Part shown: positions 17,771 through 26,336 of the stretch, piece after piece
How positions within the stretch are numbered: position 1 is the stretch's first letter
How the letters are laid out: each line of letters begins with the position of its first letter
Assembly: GCA_002747435.1 (NCBI GenBank)
Contig: PDPH01000015.1
Span: 1 to 44,161, forward strand
Origin: Pseudomonadota bacterium
GTDB lineage: Bacteria; Pseudomonadota; Gammaproteobacteria; Thiotrichales; Thiotrichaceae
DNA: 44,161 nucleotides
Direction: 5' to 3'
Notes under the pieces: model-generated
Told to the model about the DNA's origin: nothing
Databases searched by the model: none
The model's input: the letters and a program-made list of their open reading frames with translations, nothing else
Position numbers and translations under genes: made by a program

Positions 17771-19214
17771 TCAGCATCTCCCGGAAAGTCAGAGCAGTGG
17801 GGGCTGCTTTGAGTGCGCCTCGCTGCTCTAGGGTTAGGGCAACTGAATGCCCCAGTGCATCAAAAATCAAGCCATAAGCTACGGCATGTACCAAGCCACC
17901 TGCCACCGTACCAATACCGGGGAAAGCTTTCAGGCCATTACCAGCCACTGCCAGGATGAGCGGAATGCTTTTCTTCACCTGTCCTTGGCTAAAATCGAGA
18001 AAGTTATCAATATCCAATTGCGTCACTTTAACATCATACAAGTCGCACAATTGTTTGACCATTCTTGCACCAATGACACCTTGAATCACTATGTCTGTGC
18101 CCGGGCTAATCGCCGCCATTGCCCCTAACATGGCATTGCGTGTTGAGGAGCGCACAATTTGACCAGCCTTGAAGCGTCGGAATTCATCACGGCTATCATC
18201 CATTTTGCGCTGTACCAGACTAAAGACACTGGCATCGCGTAAGTGCTCCAGCAGCTCCATGCGTGTATCAATTTCTTTTTGTAATTGTTGCGTGAGAGCG
18301 CTGACTTCAGTTTGACGCTGGCGTTGTACTAGCATTTCTGTACCGTCGGCACTCACTTTTACAACCTCTTCCGTGCCACCGGCTTGAATAAAGATAACAG
18401 CAGGAAGCAGAGCCTTGTTTTGCTTACTGCCATCTTCAGGTTTGAAGCGGCTTTGGATACGTTCAGTGAGTTGCTTTTTTTCTGCTGGGCTATAAAGATC
18501 ACTTTTGTTAAAAGCAATAATCATCGGCTTGCCAAAACTATACAACTCCCAAATATCTTGCATCTGTGTGCGATTGATGTCGGAGTCTACCACATAGACC
18601 ACGATTTGGGCGCGTATGGCTTCATCTCGTGCCATTTCATCCAGTGTACCCTCAGCTTCATTGCGACCAGGTAAATCGACTAGCAATAATTGGTCACCCA
18701 CAGGGGTATACCAGACGTATTCTTTAATCTCGCGGGTAGAGCCACCGCGTAGATTGACCTCCACATTAGCATCAGGCAATAGCGCCTTAATAATAGAAGA
18801 TTTGCCAGTACTGACATCACCAAAAAAGGCAATGTGAATCTGACCGCTATCGCGTCGGGCACGCAGCTTTTCCAGTTCTTCACGAAACTGTGCCGTGTCC
18901 ATACCGGCTTGTTCAATATGGCGGATTTCTTCTTCAAGACTGGCTTCAGTCAAGGGCTCACCATCGTGGCGAGTGGCGTGTGGCGATGATTGACGACCGC
19001 CCCAAACAAGTTTGGCGACAATATAAACACTACTTAGGGCAACACCGAGTAGCAGAGCTGCTATGCTGTAAAATACTGGACTGGGTAGGGTCTGCATGCG
19101 ATCCCACGTATCCAGTAAGACACGAGTAGCAGACAGCATAAAATACAATAAGGCCAGTGTGATAAAAATCACCGCACCGACCAATAGCCCGCGTAACTTG
19201 GATTTGACTTTCAT
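17676..19214 (-). CDS. Membrane GTPase paralogue with N-terminal transmembrane anchor and DUF697-like domain
   Basis: This 512-aa protein starts with two transmembrane segments (residues ~10-30 and ~48-70). A coiled-coil-prone linker (LEEEIRHIEQAGMDTAQFRE) and a G domain follow: G1 GDVSTGKSS (~133), G3 DLPG (~179) and G4 NKSD (~236). The C-terminal part contains NAMLGAMAAISPGTDIVIQG and IPLILAVAGNGLKAFPGIGT, the hydrophobic glycine-rich stretch typical of DUF697 GTPases. It is upstream of a second GTPase with similar order of parts, sharing 95 bp. The C-terminus (LEERTKALARVAFDQYKQKQ) is soluble. No function is assigned in the family beyond membrane-linked GTPase. Confidence 0.8.
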   Translation of the reverse strand: MKVKSKLRGLLVGAVIFITLALLYFMLSATRVLLDTWDRMQTLPSPVFYSIAALLLGVALSSVYIVAKLVWGGRQSSPHATRHDGEPLTEASLEEEIRHIEQAGMDTAQFREELEKLRARRDSGQIHIAFFGDVSTGKSSIIKALLPDANVEVNLRGGSTREIKEYVWYTPVGDQLLLVDLPGRNEAEGTLDEMARDEAIRAQIVVYVVDSDINRTQMQDIWELYSFGKPMIIAFNKSDLYSPAEKKQLTERIQSRFKPEDGSKQNKALLPAVIFIQAGGTEEVVKVSADGTEMLVQRQRQTEVSALTQQLQKEIDTRMELLEHLRDASVFSLVQRKMDDSRDEFRRFKAGQIVRSSTRNAMLGAMAAISPGTDIVIQGVIGARMVKQLCDLYDVKVTQLDIDNFLDFSQGQVKKSIPLILAVAGNGLKAFPGIGTVAGGLVHAVAYGLIFDALGHSVALTLEQRGALKAAPTALTFREMLSGNLEERTKALARVAFDQYKQKQKEERSSRS

Positions 19215-19953
19215 TCAGATTCTGTTGGTTTAATCAATGGAGGGGATTCTAGCATAGATATTTCGCAGGAAGCAGGCTTTAACCAGCATGATGATGCGTT
19301 CAAATTATGCTATAAATTACAGCTTATGAATGTGCATGATTTTGCGCAGTTATCAGTAAATGCTGAACGCTGAATCTAAATGAGGTAGGTGGGTTTGCTT
19401 GCCTCACAATAAAATTTAATGGCTTAGGTACTTGCGGAGCAGGTTCAGTATGCCTGCCTGACGCAGTGACACGACATATTTTCTTACATGTTCGTTTGTA
19501 GTTACTGTGTATCTGTATCTCTGTCATTGAATAATGGTCGTCTCAAAAACGACGCTATGCTATAGCTCATTAGGTAGAGTAGTTGATAAAAAATCAACCT
19601 GTTACTGGTTCGATTCCAGTTAGCATACTTAAACACCATAAAACACCCGTAAGGGTTTGGTAGTCGCCTCCCGGTGTTTTAGGTGGTGATGGAGGGAACA
19701 GTGCGTTTGTTGTGGTTACACAGCAAATAAACTGGACGCTTCAGAACTGCATAAATCACCAGCAGAACCAGCGCCTTGGTGATGGGTTCAGATGCTGCGA
19801 AGCGTTTGGATTTCACCGTGTTAATAGCTTGGATAGCTTGGCTTTATCAAGCATTGCGCAGTGTATCCAACGGCTTCCCGGTATGTGTAAATCATTGAGC
19901 CGAAGGATTCTGTGGAGGCGCTGCTTTATTATTTTTTTAGGTGGAGAACAGCA
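19215..19953. other. Long intergenic region with only the tRNA-like gene
   Basis: Apart from the tRNA-like structure at 19556-19628 and the hairpin at 19640-19680, no gene is supported. A 67-codon minus-strand frame (19324-19527) lacks a ribosome site and does not look protein-like. A plus-strand frame at 19712-20092 is out of phase with the slipin gene and overlaps it. The stretch 19690-19940 may be the slipin leader; a GTGGAG ribosome site lies at 19941-19946. Confidence 0.5.
19556..19628 (+). tRNA. tRNA-like gene with AAA at the anticodon position (unusual or pseudo-tRNA)
   Basis: A full cloverleaf can be drawn by hand. The acceptor TATGCTA/TAGCATA has 7 perfect pairs. The D-arm is GCTC-ATTAGGTA-GAGT, the anticodon stem GTTGA/TCAAC, the variable loop CTGTT, and the T-arm ACTGG-TTCGATT-CCAGT. 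The D-arm and anticodon stem closely resemble tRNA-Lys(UUU), but the anticodon loop reads TAAAAAA. This puts AAA at 34-36 and A instead of the invariant U at 33. The 3' end continues CTTA, not CCA. Either this is a decayed tRNA-Lys derivative, or a tRNA-like RNA with another role. A hairpin AAAACACC/GGTGTTTT (19640-19680) follows and may end the transcript. Confidence 0.6.
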
Positions 19954-21147
19954 ATGTTATTCAGGAAAAAAATTATTATCGCTGATGATCAGCGTGGTCT
20001 GCTGTTCAAAGATTCACAATTTGTGCGTCTGCTGGACGCAGGCGTTTACAAGTTTTTTGATTGGCAGTGGCAATATACGGTCAAGATTTTGACCGTACAG
20101 AGTAATCAATTGCAAGCTGTTGACGAGAACACTTTGCTTTTGGCTGATTTACATCCTGATGCTTTTGCTTCAGCCTTGCAGTTCTGGCAAACCGGCGAGC
20201 AGGAAGTTGGCTTGGTCTATCAGGATAATGCGCTGCAAACTATTAAAGCACCGGGGCAACGGGGTGCTTATTGGGTCGGGACACGATCCATTCAAGTGAA
20301 GTTGCTGGATATTTCTACAGACTTCAAATTGTCGAAAGATTTGGCGAGAGTGGTATTAGGTGCAAAGGAACAGGTCTTACGTGACGCTGCTTTGCGAGCC
20401 ATTGTCACGAGCACAATCAGTGAAGGCTATATTGGTTTTCTGGAAGTCGACGGTGAAGATCAAGGCGTTTTACCTTCTGGTAGTCATGTTTGGTGGAATT
20501 TTAATCGCAATATTAAAGTAACCCAGATGGATATGCGTTTACAAAACATGGAAGTCAATGGTCAGGAGATACTCACCAAGGATCGGGTGACTTTGCGGAT
20601 TAATTTATCTGCGACTTGGCAGGTTAAAGATGCTGCAATGCTTAAACAAGTTTTAGCGGATCATTTTGATTATTTGTACCGCGAATTGCAATTGGCATTG
20701 CGCTCAGTGGTATCAACACAAACGCTGGATGAATTATTAGCGGATAAAAACTTGCTAAACCAACATATCCAAGCCATTGTGGTAGAAAAAGTGCTTGAGT
20801 ATGGTATTGAGCTGAAAACAGTTGGCGTACGCGATATTGTTTTGCCAGGTGAGATGAAAGCTATTCTGGCTCAAGTGGTCGAAGCAGAGAAAATGGCAGA
20901 GGCAAATCTAATCAGGCGGCGTGAGGAAACCCAGGCGATCCGTTCTTTACACAATACCGCCAAAGTCATGGAAGGTAATCCCGTTTTGCTGCGTTTGAAA
21001 GAATTGGAGATATTGGAAGGAATTACCTCACAAATCGACACCTTAAACGTATACGGTGGTTTGGATAGCGTAATGAATGATCTGGTACGCCTGACTGACA
21101 AAGTGCAAAAAGAGAAAATGCAAAAAGGGCATTCGTCCGGTGTTTAA
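19954..21147 (+). CDS. Slipin/stomatin-like SPFH (band 7) domain protein
   Basis: This protein of 397 aa starts at MLFRKKIIIADDQRGLLFKD, preceded by GTGGAG at 19941-19946; the open frame runs 14 codons further up but without support. The N-terminus resembles slipins, with a short basic start and a sheet-rich KDSQFVRLLDAGVYKFFDW. The band 7 domain follows (~residues 180-330), including MEVNGQEILTKDRVTLRINL, then ATWQVKDA and VEKVLEYGIELKTVGVRDIV with LPGEMK. A coiled-coil helix, QVVEAEKMAEANLIRRREET, comes next. There is no strong N-terminal transmembrane helix, unlike HflK/HflC, so membrane attachment may be peripheral. Slipins scaffold membrane microdomains; the specific role here is unknown. 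Confidence 0.82.
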   Translation: MLFRKKIIIADDQRGLLFKDSQFVRLLDAGVYKFFDWQWQYTVKILTVQSNQLQAVDENTLLLADLHPDAFASALQFWQTGEQEVGLVYQDNALQTIKAPGQRGAYWVGTRSIQVKLLDISTDFKLSKDLARVVLGAKEQVLRDAALRAIVTSTISEGYIGFLEVDGEDQGVLPSGSHVWWNFNRNIKVTQMDMRLQNMEVNGQEILTKDRVTLRINLSATWQVKDAAMLKQVLADHFDYLYRELQLALRSVVSTQTLDELLADKNLLNQHIQAIVVEKVLEYGIELKTVGVRDIVLPGEMKAILAQVVEAEKMAEANLIRRREETQAIRSLHNTAKVMEGNPVLLRLKELEILEGITSQIDTLNVYGGLDSVMNDLVRLTDKVQKEKMQKGHSSGV

Positions 21148-21175
21148 TATTGAATAGAAACGGAGCAAGTTGGAT

Positions 21176-22132
21176 CTAGCTTAGCAGGCTGCCCCAAATA
21201 CTAACCGATACCAGCGATAATAAGGTCGAAAAGACTACCATTTGTGAGCTGGCTTTTTCAAAAATGTTATAACGCATGGCAACAACGTGTACGAGTGCCC
21301 CTGTTGGCAAGGCTGTTAATAATACGCTAGACATTAACCAAGCAGGGTCTTGGACATGCAGCAGCTTAAAAGCTAAGCAAGTTAATGCGGGGTGTAAGAG
21401 TAATTTTACCCCGATTAACCAAGCGAGTTCTGTAAGGCGTGTGTTCGTGGTACGAAATTCCAGGCTGGCGCCCAGGCAAAAAAGGGCAACCGGAATGGCA
21501 GCAGGCGCTAGCATATTCAAGGTGCTATCCAGAACGTGCGGTATGGGTATATGCCAGCCTGATACTGCCAAGCCTACTACAGTGGACAGAAAAATAGAGC
21601 TGCGCAGGAGTGAATGATCCAGAATGCGCCAAACCTGTCTTACACTTGTACCACGATGGCTTTGCATTTCCAGCAATAATTGTGCACCACCAATGAGTAG
21701 GACATTAGCTGCCAGTATAATACTGATGCTTGGAGCATGGCTGGCCTCGCCTAATAAACCAAAAGTGAGCGGTATGCCCATATAAGCATAATTAGCAAAT
21801 ACGCTATTCAGTCCCCGTAGTATCAAGCCTTCTGCTTGTTGACAGCCAAATAAGTAGCGACTCACCGATAGGCTAACAGCCAAAGTTAATAAAATGCCTA
21901 AGATAAAGGCCAGTAAACCCGGGAAGTAAAATAAATTTTGCAGCGATTGTCCGCGTGCCGCATTAAATAGTAAGGCCGGTACAGCAAAATAGTACACAAA
22001 CTGATTGAACGCTGGCAGCATATGCACATCCAGTAGAGTACGCCGTGCAATATAGCCTAGGCTAATCAGTATAAAGAGTGGTGTAATGGCAAGCAGGCTG
22101 TCGATCATGCGGCAGCATTGTAATGGGTTCAT
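21176..22132 (-). CDS. AEC-family (auxin efflux carrier-like) permease
   Basis: This integral membrane protein of 318 aa has about ten hydrophobic segments in two five-helix halves. Typical AEC features are the start DSLLAITPLFILISLGYIAR, the NQFVYYFAVPALLF segment (conserved asparagine and proline in helix 2), a polar N-x-x-Y-x-G-I-P motif visible as NYAYMGIPLTFGLLG (~residues 114-128), and the late LLTALPTGALVHVVAMRY. A second Met at MIDSLL is a plausible alternative start, because the first eight residues add little. Substrates in this family include malate, malonate and other small organic acids. It stands alone, divergent from murB. Confidence 0.85.
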   Translation of the reverse strand: MNPLQCCRMIDSLLAITPLFILISLGYIARRTLLDVHMLPAFNQFVYYFAVPALLFNAARGQSLQNLFYFPGLLAFILGILLTLAVSLSVSRYLFGCQQAEGLILRGLNSVFANYAYMGIPLTFGLLGEASHAPSISIILAANVLLIGGAQLLLEMQSHRGTSVRQVWRILDHSLLRSSIFLSTVVGLAVSGWHIPIPHVLDSTLNMLAPAAIPVALFCLGASLEFRTTNTRLTELAWLIGVKLLLHPALTCLAFKLLHVQDPAWLMSSVLLTALPTGALVHVVAMRYNIFEKASSQMVVFSTLLSLVSVSIWGSLLS

Positions 22133-22288
22133 GGCAGTTTTGCAGTACTATGAAGCAGCTTTGGGGTTTGGCTTGAGCGCCTCATGTCCGGTCTATCTGT
22201 AGCGTGAGTCAGCAATGCTTCAGTGGTCTATTAAGCAGATTTATCGCTGAGTTTGTTTATTTTTTGTCTGATTTGATACCTAAAATTC

Positions 22289-23317
22289 ATGAAAATCACC
22301 GAAAACGTTTCACTGCAACACTTAAACACCTTTGGCGTTGCAGCCAAAGCGCGTTATTACTGCCGTTTAGCTACTGTAGGTGGCTTGAAAACTGTTTTAT
22401 TGTGGCAGCGTGAGCATCCTGATTTGCCTGTATTATTTTTAGGGGGGGGGAGTAATCTACTATTTATTGATGACTTTCCAGGTTTGGTCGTACAGGTCAA
22501 GCTGCGAGAGCGCATGATATTGGGGGAAGATGAGCATTATGTTTATGTGCGCGCTGGTGCAGGTGAAAATTGGCATGCTTTTGTGCGTTGGACAGTCGAG
22601 CAGGGCTATGCTGGTCTGGAAAATTTATCTTTGATTCCGGGGACAGTTGGTGCTGCGCCGGTGCAGAATATTGGTGCTTATGGCGTAGAACTGCAAGATA
22701 CCGTGCATGCAGTGCAAGCGGTTGATTGGCGCACAGCGGAGTTGCGTCATTTTTCACGCGAGGCTTGTGAGTTTGCTTATCGTGATAGTTATTTTAAGTC
22801 GGTAGAACCAGGGCGATGGTTAATTGTAGCAGTCACTTTTCGTTTACCCAAACAAGCGGAGTGGCAGTTGGATTATGCGGGAGTGCGCGAGGCTTTGGGG
22901 GATAAAGTATTAACACCTGAGCTATTAACACCCAAAACTATTAGCGATGCGATTATGGCTATTCGACAAAGTAAATTAGCTGATCCGGCAGTCTTGGGTA
23001 ATGCAGGCAGTTTTTTCAAAAACCCTTTAGTCAGTGCAGAGAAATACGCTCACTTACAGCTATACCATCCCCATTTACCCGCTTGGCCACAAGCGGCGGG
23101 AAAAGTGAAATTATCCGCTGCTTGGTTGGTAGAGCAGTGTGGCTGGAAGGGGCAGCGCCAAGGTGACGCGGGTACTTATGACAAACATGCACTGGTATTG
23201 GTGAATTATGGTCAGGCGAGTGGCTTGGACTTGTGGCAGTTTGCACGCGCTATTATGGAGTCGGTGCAAGCACGTTTTGGTATAGCACTGGAAGCTGAGC
23301 CACGTATTATTACCTAG
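22289..23317 (+). CDS. murB: UDP-N-acetylenolpyruvoylglucosamine reductase
   Basis: This 342-aa FAD enzyme matches the E. coli-type (type I) MurB length exactly. It reduces enolpyruvyl-UDP-GlcNAc to UDP-MurNAc with NADPH in peptidoglycan synthesis. Visible marks are VSLQHLNTFGVAA at the start, LFLGGGSNLLF (FAD binding, ~residue 50), SLIPGTVGAAPVQNIGAYG (~119-137, including the YG-type loop), AYRDSYFK, and GNAGSFFKNP with the catalytic Ser. It ends in EAEPRII with the catalytic Glu. The three glycine codons of GGGSN form an uninterrupted G9 tract at 22442-22450. It overlaps the convergent K+ channel gene by 8 bases. Confidence 0.96.
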   Translation: MKITENVSLQHLNTFGVAAKARYYCRLATVGGLKTVLLWQREHPDLPVLFLGGGSNLLFIDDFPGLVVQVKLRERMILGEDEHYVYVRAGAGENWHAFVRWTVEQGYAGLENLSLIPGTVGAAPVQNIGAYGVELQDTVHAVQAVDWRTAELRHFSREACEFAYRDSYFKSVEPGRWLIVAVTFRLPKQAEWQLDYAGVREALGDKVLTPELLTPKTISDAIMAIRQSKLADPAVLGNAGSFFKNPLVSAEKYAHLQLYHPHLPAWPQAAGKVKLSAAWLVEQCGWKGQRQGDAGTYDKHALVLVNYGQASGLDLWQFARAIMESVQARFGIALEAEPRIIT

Positions 23318-24362
23318 ATTGAGATCGACCAGCCTTTTTAACATGTACATAACCGGGCGGGTGTTCAATAGTCAGCGGCTTGGCGCAATGCGGACAGTTC
23401 AAATAGGTGTGCAAGCGATGCATTTGGTGAACATTGTGAAAAATCTGGCGGGAGTCAGCATGCGTGATACCGAATTCAATGCGCAAATGTTCTAAATGGT
23501 GCAATTCATCAAGGCTGATCATGCCATCATTGAGTGCTTTAATGACTTCTGTACGGAACTGCTCGCGTCGTTTATCGAGTTCTTTAATAAAGCCAGAAGC
23601 CAGTATAGCCGCCGGTAAAGCCGCAACGGCTATGCCACACACCAGAATCAAACCGCCAAATAATTTGCCAAGTATTGTCTGTGGAACGACATCGCCGTAG
23701 CCAACCGTAGTGAGTGATACGGTTGCCCACCATAGTGATCTGGGAATACTGCCGAAAGCTTGGGTATTAATATGGCCTTCCACCAAGTAAATCCCTGTTG
23801 CTGCCAGCAAAACCAGCACACTGAGCACAAATAAAGCTGAAATCATCGTTTCAGCTTCTTGACGTAATACTTGTAATAAAAAATTAAGTGAGTGTGAGTA
23901 ACGTGTGAGTTTAATAATTCTTAATAGGCGCAGGCTACGCAAGATACGCAAGTCTTGTGCGTGAAAGAAAAAGCCTAAATAGAATGGCACAATGGCTAGT
24001 AAATCGATTAAGGCCATTGGCGACACTGCATAGCGCAAGCGCCCTTTAATCGGGTGTTGGTAATGAGGCTGTTCTGATTCTACACAGACCCACAAGCGCA
24101 CCAGATATTCCAGCGTAAAGACCGCTATGGAAAAGTACTCAAAACCGTCAAACCATTTTGCATAAGTTTGATAAAGGTGCAAGTCGGATTCCAGTAGCAC
24201 AGCCATTACATTGAGGCTAATCATTAGCATGAGGAACTGATTCAGCAGCAGTGCTAGTAAGTTGCCTTTTTGTTTATCTAGTGCATGGTATAGCCAGTAT
24301 CTAAGGGTGTGCTGCATAAATAAAAAATAATCTGCCGGTTGGGTAAGGTAGTAGCGTAGCAT
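23310..24362 (-). CDS. Voltage-gated-type potassium channel
   Basis: This 350-aa protein of the six-transmembrane Kv type has a pore-helix and selectivity filter, WWATVSLTTVGYGDVVP (~residue 213). The S4-like voltage sensor has regularly spaced arginines in DLRILRSLRLLRIIKLTRYS (~139-158). The pore-lining S6 GLILVCGIAVAALPAAILAS follows. The cytoplasmic C-terminus is alpha-helical and ends in a small C-x-x-C segment, NCPHCAKPL, which might hold a metal or respond to redox. It overlaps the convergent murB by 8 bases and diverges from rluA. It likely helps set membrane potential; the gating signal is unknown. Confidence 0.92.
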   Translation of the reverse strand: MLRYYLTQPADYFLFMQHTLRYWLYHALDKQKGNLLALLLNQFLMLMISLNVMAVLLESDLHLYQTYAKWFDGFEYFSIAVFTLEYLVRLWVCVESEQPHYQHPIKGRLRYAVSPMALIDLLAIVPFYLGFFFHAQDLRILRSLRLLRIIKLTRYSHSLNFLLQVLRQEAETMISALFVLSVLVLLAATGIYLVEGHINTQAFGSIPRSLWWATVSLTTVGYGDVVPQTILGKLFGGLILVCGIAVAALPAAILASGFIKELDKRREQFRTEVIKALNDGMISLDELHHLEHLRIEFGITHADSRQIFHNVHQMHRLHTYLNCPHCAKPLTIEHPPGYVHVKKAGRSQSR

Positions 24363-24388
24363 AAGGTTTTTTATGTTATAAGGCGGAT

Positions 24389-25087
24389 ATGATTTATCGG
24401 CCTCCTCAGCAGCCAGTGGATAGCTACTTTAGTGATGCAGCGATACTGGTCGTTAATAAACCGGCAGGTCTGCTTTCTGTACCCGGACGCGGTGAGGCGC
24501 ATCAAGATAGTCTGGTGACACGTTTACAAGCTATTTATCCTGATGCTTTGACGGTGCACCGTTTGGATATGTGTACGTCTGGTTTGATGGTGTTTGCGCG
24601 GGGTAAAGCTATGGAACGTGCCTTAAGTATGCAGTTCCAACAGCGTCAGGTAGGCAAAGGCTATATCGCCTTGGTGGTTGATCAACTGGCGCAGTCAACA
24701 GGTGAAATCAATTTGCCTTTAAAAGTGGATTGGCCGAATCGCCCCCGCCAGATGGTGGATTTTGTCGAAGGTAAGCCCGCTTGTACTCGCTACCAAGTGC
24801 TGCATTACGATGCCTTGAGCAATACTAGCCGTTTGCAACTAGCGCCTATCACCGGACGTTCCCACCAATTGCGTGTGCATTTACTCAGCATTGGACACCC
24901 CATTATTGGTGATACCTTGTACGCACCTCCCAAGCTTGCCGCGCAAGCCAAACGCTTATTACTGCATGCCAGTGAACTCAGCTTTACGCATCCTGTGAGT
25001 GGTCAAGTACTGCATTTTTACTGTCCACCTGACCCATCGTTTGTTTTGACCAAGGCCACCAGAGCCATTGTATGTAAGGCCAAGTAA
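24389..25087 (+). CDS. rluA: Pseudouridine synthase RluA (23S rRNA U746 and tRNA U32)
   Basis: This 232-aa enzyme has the RluA catalytic motif HRLDMCTSGLMVFARG (residues ~52-67) with the essential Asp. Further matches include QFQQRQVGKGYIALV, LPLKVDWPNRPRQMVDFVEG (the KVDWPNRPRQ block is typical of RluA proper, not RluC/RluD), LAPITGRSHQLRVHLLSIGH and PIIGDTLYAP. No S4 domain precedes the catalytic domain, again as in RluA. It is read divergently from the K+ channel and is monocistronic. Confidence 0.93.
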   Translation: MIYRPPQQPVDSYFSDAAILVVNKPAGLLSVPGRGEAHQDSLVTRLQAIYPDALTVHRLDMCTSGLMVFARGKAMERALSMQFQQRQVGKGYIALVVDQLAQSTGEINLPLKVDWPNRPRQMVDFVEGKPACTRYQVLHYDALSNTSRLQLAPITGRSHQLRVHLLSIGHPIIGDTLYAPPKLAAQAKRLLLHASELSFTHPVSGQVLHFYCPPDPSFVLTKATRAIVCKAK

Positions 25088-25111
25088 ATATCTTTAAAGC
25101 TCAAGCAATAA

Positions 25112-25297
25112 TCAATCTGCTTTGGGGCGAGGTAGATCAGTAGACTTGTGGGTTTCTTGTCTAGGCTGTTTAAGATCATCATTTCCCAAGAAAATACGAT
25201 CAAAGTCATTAACTTCACTACCCGTCGGTGGAACACGGTAACGATTGCGAGTACTGCTCATACGGTCGGCGCGGCCTTTATAATGGTCATAGCTCAT
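25112..25297 (-). CDS. Small 61-aa hypothetical protein
   Basis: It is preceded by an AGGGAG ribosome site 7 bases before the ATG, which supports translation. The product (MSYDHYKGRADRMSSTRNRY onward) is highly charged and polar, rich in Arg, Asp, Lys and Pro, with no membrane segment, signal or cysteine. It is probably soluble and partly disordered. It ends 24 bp from the convergent rluA. I do not recognise the family and assign no function. Confidence 0.5.
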   Translation of the reverse strand: MSYDHYKGRADRMSSTRNRYRVPPTGSEVNDFDRIFLGNDDLKQPRQETHKSTDLPRPKAD

Positions 25298-25529
25298 AGG
25301 ATGCTCCCTGAAGTGAGATCATTTTCTTTAGCATAGCAAGAAGCTCGCCCAAATGACGATAAGAATCATAAGAATCACTAGCGGTTATAAATATACAATG
25401 GGCAGGTGCTAGACCTTTGACTTTTCAGCCTTAATAGACAATGATCATCGACCAATTCTGTTTTTTAATTAGACTCGACAGCTTAATCTGAGCTTAGGAG
25501 GTGTGCCCTGTCGACAGTAGGAGTGTCAA

Positions 25530-26336
25530 ATGATTGAAGTCAAAGCAGTTTCCAAGCATTTTGGCGGTTTGAAAGCCGTGGATAATGCCAGTTTACATAT
25601 TGCCAGAGGCTCAATCACAGGCCTTGTTGGCCCTAATGGTGCTGGAAAATCTACATTATTTAATATCATTGCGGGTTTATATCCTCCCACAGCGGGTCAT
25701 ATCTTTCTTGATGGTGAAGAGGTTACTGGATTGAATGCACACCAGTTATTTTCTAAAGGTTTACTGCGCACCTTCCAGATTGCCCATGAGTTTTCTAGCA
25801 TGACCGTGTTGGAAAATTTAATGATGGTTCCGCCTGATCAATTAGGTGAACGTTTAATCAATACGTGGTTTAAACGTGGTCAGGTGCGCGCCCAAGAAGA
25901 GCAAATTCGAGAAAAAGCCGAAGAGGTCATTCAGTTTCTAAAGATTGGACGTGTTGCCAAGGAACAAGCCGGAAATTTATCAGGCGGACAAAAAAAATTG
26001 CTGGAGTTGGGGCGTACCATGATGGTGGATGCCAAAGTGGTCTTGCTGGATGAGGTCGGTGCCGGGGTAAACCGCAGCTTATTGGGTGAAATTGGCGATG
26101 CCATTTTGCGCTTGAATGAAGAACGTCATTACACTTTTTGCATGATTGAACATGACATGGATTTTATTGCACGACTGTGTGATCCAGTGATGGTACTGGC
26201 AGAAGGTAGCGTATTGACGCAAGGTAAGGTGGAAGAGATTCGCAATAATGAACAGGTGATTGAAGCTTATCTGGGGCGCGGTCTAAAGAATCGACCCGCT
26301 TATTCCGTCGACATGGCAGCGGAGCAAGGTGCATGA
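25530..26336 (+). CDS. Branched-chain amino acid-type ABC importer ATPase, LivG-like
   Basis: This 268-aa ATPase has Walker A GPNGAGKST (~residue 36), signature LSGGQKKLLELGRTMM (~151; the K-x-L-E-L-x-R form is typical of LivG), Walker B VVLLDEVGAGVN (~174) and switch His in CMIEHDMDFI. It is the first gene of the importer operon and overlaps the LivF-like gene by 4 bases. A leader of ~190 bp precedes it and presumably holds the promoter. Ligand assignment (amino acid, amide, urea or other) is not possible from the ATPase. Confidence 0.92.
   Translation: MIEVKAVSKHFGGLKAVDNASLHIARGSITGLVGPNGAGKSTLFNIIAGLYPPTAGHIFLDGEEVTGLNAHQLFSKGLLRTFQIAHEFSSMTVLENLMMVPPDQLGERLINTWFKRGQVRAQEEQIREKAEEVIQFLKIGRVAKEQAGNLSGGQKKLLELGRTMMVDAKVVLLDEVGAGVNRSLLGEIGDAILRLNEERHYTFCMIEHDMDFIARLCDPVMVLAEGSVLTQGKVEEIRNNEQVIEAYLGRGLKNRPAYSVDMAAEQGA

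Noticed and set aside
19324..19527. 67-codon minus-strand ORF near the tRNA-like gene
   Set aside because: No ribosome site and no recognisable features.
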